Assembly (NCBI RefSeq): GCF_021173675.1
Contig: NZ_JAIHON010000007.1
Span: 186,001-250,000 of the forward strand
Length of the DNA stretch: 64,000 nt
Direction: 5' to 3'
Source: Streptomyces lincolnensis
GTDB taxonomy: Bacteria; Actinomycetota; Actinomycetes; Streptomycetales; Streptomycetaceae
Shown: piece after piece, positions 59,397-64,000 of the stretch
Layout of the letters: the number at the start of each line of letters is the position of its first letter
Position numbering within the stretch: position 1 is the first letter of the stretch
The notes under the pieces: model-generated
Told to the model about the DNA's origin: nothing
The model's database searches: none
The model's input: only the letters and a program-made list of their open reading frames with translations
Program-made: the position numbers and the translations under genes

Positions 59397-60418
59397 GAGG
59401 TGGCCTCCGTTCGTTCCCCGGCCTCGAACCGCAGACCCGTACGGTCGTCGGGCGGCAGCCAACAGGCGTCCAGGTGCGTGGGATCGCCGTCGCCGGCGGT
59501 CAGTGCGGGGCGCTCCGCGCACTGTTCGTGACGCAGCCGGCAGCGTGGCGCGAAGGCGCACCCCTCGGGGATCGCCCCCGGTGCGACGGGCATCCCCGCG
59601 ATGGTGGGCAGCCGCCGCAGCCGGGGACCGCCCACTCGGGGCACCGAGTCGAGCAGGCCCCAGGTGTAAGGGTGCCGGGGCCCGTGGAACACGGCCCGCC
59701 GCGGGCCCTGTTCGGCCGCCCGGCCGCCGTACATGACCAGGACCCGGTCGGCGATCTGCGAGACCACGCCCATGTCGTGCGTGATGAGCACCATCGCCGA
59801 GCCGCGCGCGTTGAGCTCCCGCATCAGATCGAGGATCTGCGCCTGCACGGTCACGTCGAGCGCGGTGGTCGGCTCGTCGGCGATCAGCAGCGCGGGGCCG
59901 CACGAGAGAGCCATCGCGATGACCGCGCGCTGCCGCATACCGCCGGAGAACTCGTGCGGGTAGGCGTGGACCCGCGAGACGGCGTCGGGGATGCCGACGT
60001 CCGACAGCAGCCGCACGGCACGGGCCCGCGCCTCCCTTCGGGAGACCCGCGTGTGCGCCCGGATCTGCTCGGCGATCTGCCAGCCCACCGTGTAGACGGG
60101 GGTCAGCGCCGTCATCGGGTCCTGGAAGACCATCGCGATCTCCCGGCCGCGCACCGCCCGCATCTCCTTGTCGGGCAGGGCGAGCAGGTCGCGGCCGCGG
60201 AAGAGGACCTGACCGGACACCATGACGTCGGGGTGGGTCAGCAGCCGCAGCACGGCCAGCATCGACACGCTCTTGCCGGAGCCGGACTCGCCCACCACGC
60301 CCAGGACCTCACCGGGTGCCACGGAGAAGGAGAGTCCGTCCACGGCGGTGACGGGGCCTCGGCGGGTGCGGAAGCGCACGCTCAAGTCGCGTACGTCCAG
60401 CAGGGGTTGGTCAGGCAT
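59393..60418 (-). CDS. Peptide ABC transporter ATPase, DppD/OppD type
   Basis: A 341-residue ATPase with Walker A GESGSGKS, Q-loop MVFQDPMTAL, signature EFSGGMRQRAVIAMAL and Walker B LLIADEPTTALD. The C-terminal CAFAPRCRLRHEQC extension is also present. It pairs with the DppF-type subunit as a heterodimeric engine. ATG 60418 overlaps the upstream permease gene by eight bases. Confidence 0.94.
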   Translation of the reverse strand: MPDQPLLDVRDLSVRFRTRRGPVTAVDGLSFSVAPGEVLGVVGESGSGKSVSMLAVLRLLTHPDVMVSGQVLFRGRDLLALPDKEMRAVRGREIAMVFQDPMTALTPVYTVGWQIAEQIRAHTRVSRREARARAVRLLSDVGIPDAVSRVHAYPHEFSGGMRQRAVIAMALSCGPALLIADEPTTALDVTVQAQILDLMRELNARGSAMVLITHDMGVVSQIADRVLVMYGGRAAEQGPRRAVFHGPRHPYTWGLLDSVPRVGGPRLRRLPTIAGMPVAPGAIPEGCAFAPRCRLRHEQCAERPALTAGDGDPTHLDACWLPPDDRTGLRFEAGERTEATS

Positions 60419-61379
60419 GGCGGGCCCTCGGGTCGAGTCGGGCGTACAGGATGTCCACCAGGGCGTTGGCGAGGACCACGAAGAACGCCGCGTACAGGAC
60501 GGTCCCCATGATCACGGGCAGGTCGAGGTTCTGGAGGGCGTCGAAGGTGAGCTTGCCGATGCCGGGCAGCCCGAAGACCACCTCGGTCAGCAGCGCGGCC
60601 CCGCCCACCAGCGCGCCGAAGTCCAGGCCGAACAACGACACGATCGGGATGAGCGAGCAGCGCAGCGCGTGCCGCAGCAGGATCCGCCGCTCGGACAGGC
60701 CCTTGGCCCGTGCCGTGCGGACGTAGTCCTCACCGAGCGCGGTGACCACCTCGCCGCGCAGCAGCCGGGCGTAGATCCCGGCGTACAGCAGGGCCAGCGT
60801 CAGCCAGGGGAAGAGCAGGTGCAGTGCCCACTGGCCCGGGCCCGCGCTCAGGTCGGCGTATCCCGGCGGTGGCACCCAGGAGAAGAGTGAGTCGTGCAGC
60901 TGCTTCTGGGTGAGGAGGTTGACGACCTCGCCGAGCCAGTAGGCCGGCAGCGACACGCCCACCACGCCGACCAGCATGATCAGCGGGTCGGCGGCCCTGC
61001 CGCGCAGGGTGGCCGCCGCCGTGCCCATGAGGATGCCGGCCGTCATCCAGATCAGGGCCGCGCCGATGACCAGGGACAGGGTGACCGGGGTGGCCTGCAC
61101 GATCTGCGGGATGACCCGGGAGCCGCGGTTGACGAACGACTCCAGGTCCCGGTCGATCAGCAGGTGACGCATCATCAGCAGGTAGCGGACGGGCATCGGG
61201 CGGTCCAGGCCGAAGGAGTGCCGCACCTGGGCGAGGGTGGCCGGATCGGCGTTGCGGCCCGCGATACGTGCCGCCGGATCGGCCCCCGGAGTGGCGAAGA
61301 AGATCAGGAAGACCAGAACACTGATCGAGAACATCACCAGGAGGGCGGACGCGAACCGTCTGAGGGTGAAATACAGCAT
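60411..61379 (-). CDS. Peptide ABC permease, DppB type
   Basis: A 322-residue permease with six helices. It opens MLYFTLRRFASALLVMFSISVLVFLIFF, typical of DppB/OppB. The ATPase-contacting EAA loop is EDYVRTARAKGLSERRILLRHALR. ATG 61379 is two bases after the DppC-type stop. In this operon the DppC-type gene precedes it, the reverse of the common order. Confidence 0.93.
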   Translation of the reverse strand: MLYFTLRRFASALLVMFSISVLVFLIFFATPGADPAARIAGRNADPATLAQVRHSFGLDRPMPVRYLLMMRHLLIDRDLESFVNRGSRVIPQIVQATPVTLSLVIGAALIWMTAGILMGTAAATLRGRAADPLIMLVGVVGVSLPAYWLGEVVNLLTQKQLHDSLFSWVPPPGYADLSAGPGQWALHLLFPWLTLALLYAGIYARLLRGEVVTALGEDYVRTARAKGLSERRILLRHALRCSLIPIVSLFGLDFGALVGGAALLTEVVFGLPGIGKLTFDALQNLDLPVIMGTVLYAAFFVVLANALVDILYARLDPRARHA

Positions 61380-61381
61380 GG

Positions 61382-62398
61382 TCACACCCCTCCGCGCAGC
61401 CGGGCGCCCGGGTCGAGCGTGTCGCGCACCCCGTCGCCGAGGACGTTCAGCGCGGCCGTGGTCAGGGCGATCAGCAGACCGGGGGCGACGGTCACGGCGG
61501 GGCGGGTGTAGAGCAGCCCCAGACCGTCCTGGATGATCGTCCCCCAGCTGGCGTCGGGCGGCTGCACACCGACGGACAGGAAGGACAGGGCCGACTCGGT
61601 GAGCATGGCCAGCGCGGTCATCAGCGGCACGAAGACGATCGCGGTGGGCACGACGTTCGGCAGGACCTCGCGGCGCAGGATGCGCGGGGTGGCCGCGCCG
61701 GAGCCGACGGCCGCCTGGATGTACTCCTTGTTCCGCAGCACCAGCACCTGGCCGCGCAACGGGCGGGCGATGTACGGCACATAGATCGCCGCGATGATCG
61801 TCACGGGCAGCCAGAGACTGCCCGCGTCCACACGCAGCGGACCGAGCCTGAGCCCGTCGGTGAGCAGGACCACCGACAGACAGATGGCCAGCAGGTAGAC
61901 CGGGAACGCCCAGATCACGTCCAGGATCCGGGAGATGACGGCGTCCACGACCCCGCCCGCGTAACCGGCGACCACTCCCACGGCCGTCCCCAGGACGCAG
62001 GTCAGCAGGGCCGCCGTGACCCCGATGAACAGGCTCGTGCGCCCGCCGTACAGCAGCCGGGCCATGACGTCGCGGCCCTGGTTGTCGGCGCCGAGGAAGT
62101 AGTGGGCGGGATCCCAGGTCGGGCCGATCGGGGTGACCCCGAGGCCGAGGCCGGTGCTGCTCGGGGTGAGCACCGGTACGGTCCTGCCGTCGACGACCGT
62201 GGTGCCGGAGACATGGGACTGGAACGGGTCGGTGTGGGCGATGTGATCCGCGTACAGCGGGGCGCACAGGCTCGCCAGCACGACGAACAACAGCACCGCG
62301 GCCGCGGCCATCGCCGGCCGGTTGCGCAGCAGGTCGGCGGCGGCGGTCCGCCAGGGGCCCGGCGGGCGCCGGGTCCCTGGCGTCGGGGCGGACGTCAC
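61382..62398 (-). CDS. Peptide ABC permease, DppC type
   Basis: A 338-residue permease. It has an N-terminal cytoplasmic tail, TM1 (AMAAAAVLLFVVLASLCAPLY) and the DppC/OppC signature FLGADNQGRDVMARLLYGGRTSL. The EAA loop reads KEYIQAAVGSGAATPRILRREVLP. GTG 62398 overlaps the binding-protein stop (GTGA). Confidence 0.93.
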   Translation of the reverse strand: MTSAPTPGTRRPPGPWRTAAADLLRNRPAMAAAAVLLFVVLASLCAPLYADHIAHTDPFQSHVSGTTVVDGRTVPVLTPSSTGLGLGVTPIGPTWDPAHYFLGADNQGRDVMARLLYGGRTSLFIGVTAALLTCVLGTAVGVVAGYAGGVVDAVISRILDVIWAFPVYLLAICLSVVLLTDGLRLGPLRVDAGSLWLPVTIIAAIYVPYIARPLRGQVLVLRNKEYIQAAVGSGAATPRILRREVLPNVVPTAIVFVPLMTALAMLTESALSFLSVGVQPPDASWGTIIQDGLGLLYTRPAVTVAPGLLIALTTAALNVLGDGVRDTLDPGARLRGGV

Positions 62399-64000
62399 TT
62401 CACCCACAGCTGCCCGACCAGCATGTAGAACTGCTTGCTGAACTGGTAGTTGCCGACCCGCGTCGACGTGAAGTCGATCATCTTCGGGTTGATCAGCGGG
62501 ACGACCGGGGACTCGGCCATGATGTCCTGGTCGAGGGCGCCCCACTGCTTGTTCGCGGCCGCGGGGTCGGTCTGCATGGTCGTCAGCGCGGTCCGCATCC
62601 TGGCGTCGACGCCCTTGTCGCAGAACCCGGAGATGTTGATGCTGGAGTCGCTGCCGGGGCGGAACGAGGCGCAGGACAGCAGCACGTTGAGGAAGTCCGA
62701 GGCCGCCGGATAGTCCTGGTACCAGGACGTCAGCGCCAGCTGCACCTTGTTCTTGGTGTTCTGGATGTAGGTGAACTGGATGTTCCCCGACAGTGGTTTG
62801 AGTGTCGCCTTGTAGCCGAGTTGGGTGAGCAGGCTCTGCAGGTACTGTCCGATCGACTTGTTGACGTCGTCGTCCTGGACGACGATCCCGACCTCCTGCC
62901 CCGCGGTGCCGGACCGCTTCACCAGTTCCTTGGCCTTGGCGAGGTCCGCCGCCTTCCAGGTGGTGCCGCCGCCCTTGGTGTAGGCGCACTCGTCGACGTG
63001 CCCGGGGAAGCCCGGCGGCAGGATCGTGCACGCGGGAGAGGCGAGGTTGGTCCCGCCGTAGAGCCGGACCACGGCCGACCGGTCGACGGCCCAGTTGATC
63101 GCCTGGCGCGCCAGCTTGTTGTCGAAGGGCGCCATGTTGACGTTCAGGGTCGCGTACCAGAACGCCGTCAGCGGGTTCACATGTGCCTGGGAGGCGTACT
63201 TGGTGCCGATCTCGTCCAGGCGGTCGGCGGGCGGGGCGTCGTACATCCAGTCCGCCTGGCCGTTCTCGACGGCGGTCACCTCGGACTCGACGGTCTGGCC
63301 GAAGGTGTAGTCGATGGCGTCGGGGTAGCCCTGGGGCTGGGCCTCGCGCGACCACTCCTTGAAGTGCGGGTTGCGCACCAGCTTCAGGGCCCGGTTCGGG
63401 TCGTAGGAGGCGGCCATGTACGGGCCGGTCGTCGGCAGCGGCTTGGTGCCGGAGTCCTTCGCCGGCGAGTCCTTCGGTACGACACTGGCGTGCGGGACGG
63501 CCAGTTTGTACGCGAACTCCGGGTCCGGGGCGGTGAGGTTGACGGTGACCGTGTTCGCCCCGGCGTCGCCGGTCACGCCCTTGGGCAGGGTGCAGGACGC
63601 CGGCTTCTTCAGACAGGCGTCGGCTCCGACGATGCCGTTGTAGAAGGTGCCCGCGGTGGGGCTGGAGACCTTGAAGACGCGCTCGAAGGACGCCACCACG
63701 TCATCGGTGGTCAGGGCCTTGCCGTTGGAGAAGGTGATGCCCTTGCGCAGGGTGAAGGTGTAGGTCCTGCCGCCGTTGGTCACCTTCGGCATCGCCGCGG
63801 CCAGGTCGGGGACGACGGTGAACGACCGGTCGCCGCCCACCTTCTTGAACGCGAGCAGCCCGTCGTACATCGACTGGTACAACTGCCAGTACTGGAGCGT
63901 GTAGTTGACCTGCGGGTCGAGGCTGCCGGCGGCCGCGTGGGCGACGAGCTTGAGGGTGCCGCCCTTGTGCTGCGGCTGGAAGGCGGAGGAACCGGAGCCG
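62395..64000 (-). CDS. Peptide ABC substrate-binding protein, 5' partial
   Basis: About 535 C-terminal residues of a cluster C (SBP_bac_5) protein; the signal peptide and start lie beyond the right edge. Visible parts include QPQHKGGTLKLVAHAAAGSLDPQ, then YQSMYDGLLAFKKV and the domain core YTFTLRKGITFSNGKALTTDDVVASFERV. The C-terminus reads TRVGNYQFSKQFYMLVGQLWVK. It would bind peptides or other oligomers outside the membrane and deliver them to the four coupled subunits downstream. The ligand cannot be read from sequence. Confidence 0.93.
   Translation of the reverse strand, partial: GSGSSAFQPQHKGGTLKLVAHAAAGSLDPQVNYTLQYWQLYQSMYDGLLAFKKVGGDRSFTVVPDLAAAMPKVTNGGRTYTFTLRKGITFSNGKALTTDDVVASFERVFKVSSPTAGTFYNGIVGADACLKKPASCTLPKGVTGDAGANTVTVNLTAPDPEFAYKLAVPHASVVPKDSPAKDSGTKPLPTTGPYMAASYDPNRALKLVRNPHFKEWSREAQPQGYPDAIDYTFGQTVESEVTAVENGQADWMYDAPPADRLDEIGTKYASQAHVNPLTAFWYATLNVNMAPFDNKLARQAINWAVDRSAVVRLYGGTNLASPACTILPPGFPGHVDECAYTKGGGTTWKAADLAKAKELVKRSGTAGQEVGIVVQDDDVNKSIGQYLQSLLTQLGYKATLKPLSGNIQFTYIQNTKNKVQLALTSWYQDYPAASDFLNVLLSCASFRPGSDSSINISGFCDKGVDARMRTALTTMQTDPAAANKQWGALDQDIMAESPVVPLINPKMIDFTSTRVGNYQFSKQFYMLVGQLWVK

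Overview
The window is a chromosomal segment of a high-GC actinomycete, almost certainly Streptomyces. Evidence for this: strong G/C bias at third codon positions, many GTG starts, stop-start overlaps of the ATGA/GTGA type, many secreted or lipobox proteins, an ECF sigma factor with a YCII/DGPF partner, Ser/Thr kinases with extracytoplasmic sensor domains, and family architectures typical of streptomycetes. No phage, integrase, insertion sequence, CRISPR array, rRNA or tRNA gene was seen. Both ends cut genes: a RidA protein at the left and a peptide-binding lipoprotein at the right.

Left part (1-24.9 kb). Small detoxification-type proteins (RidA, two VOC proteins, a hotdog protein) precede a membrane Ser/Thr kinase with a PQQ-type propeller and a DUF4232 lipoprotein. 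A two-component system lies divergent from a VanY-like D,D-carboxypeptidase, which overlaps a membrane endonuclease/exonuclease/phosphatase-fold protein. Two tandem secreted propeller-like paralogues follow. A methyltransferase, LLM oxidoreductase and alpha/beta hydrolase form an operon divergent from a LysR regulator. Next come an ECF42-type sigma factor with its YCII partner and a matching promoter, a secreted lactonase-like propeller, a frameshifted SulP transporter, a MerR regulator, two NTF2-like proteins, a HAD phosphatase and a TetR/hydrolase pair.

Middle (25-42 kb). An MFS transporter, a DUF6069 protein, an AraC regulator and a small membrane protein lead to an IclR-controlled sugar-acid module (GntP permease and glucarate dehydratase) with a clear promoter and operator. 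A decayed VOC gene, a GNAT acetyltransferase, a TerC/DUF475 membrane protein, a SRPBCC protein and a lipoprotein follow. Then comes a proline-rich membrane protein beside a second sensor kinase that carries a septum-formation-like domain, ending at a perfect bidirectional terminator. A DUF4386 protein and a DeoR regulator close this part.

Right part (41.4-64 kb), metals then catabolism. EfeB and a fused EfeU-EfeO protein form a ferric/ferrous uptake unit behind an iron-box-like site. A zinc island follows: a ZnuA-ZnuC-ZnuB transporter, a Cys-rich small protein, a CobW-like protein that has lost its GTPase motifs, an ArsR regulator, a His-rich protein built from a duplicated unit, and a Fur/Zur-type regulator. 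Four sites resembling Zur boxes lie in its intergenic regions. A sigma-54-activator-like regulator without the sigma-54 contact loop is divergent from a hydroxyquinol pathway (flavin monooxygenase, intradiol dioxygenase, maleylacetate reductase) and a YceI protein, with a perfect palindrome in the shared promoter region. A lipoprotein-type sortase and a five-gene peptide ABC importer finish the window.

The observations most worth a second look are the zinc island with its degenerate CobW and His-rich proteins, the EfeU-EfeO fusion, the ECF42 promoter, the SulP frameshift, the in-frame 9-bp coding repeat of the VanY-linked membrane protein, and several genes whose -10 boxes sit so close to the start codon that leaderless transcripts are predicted.
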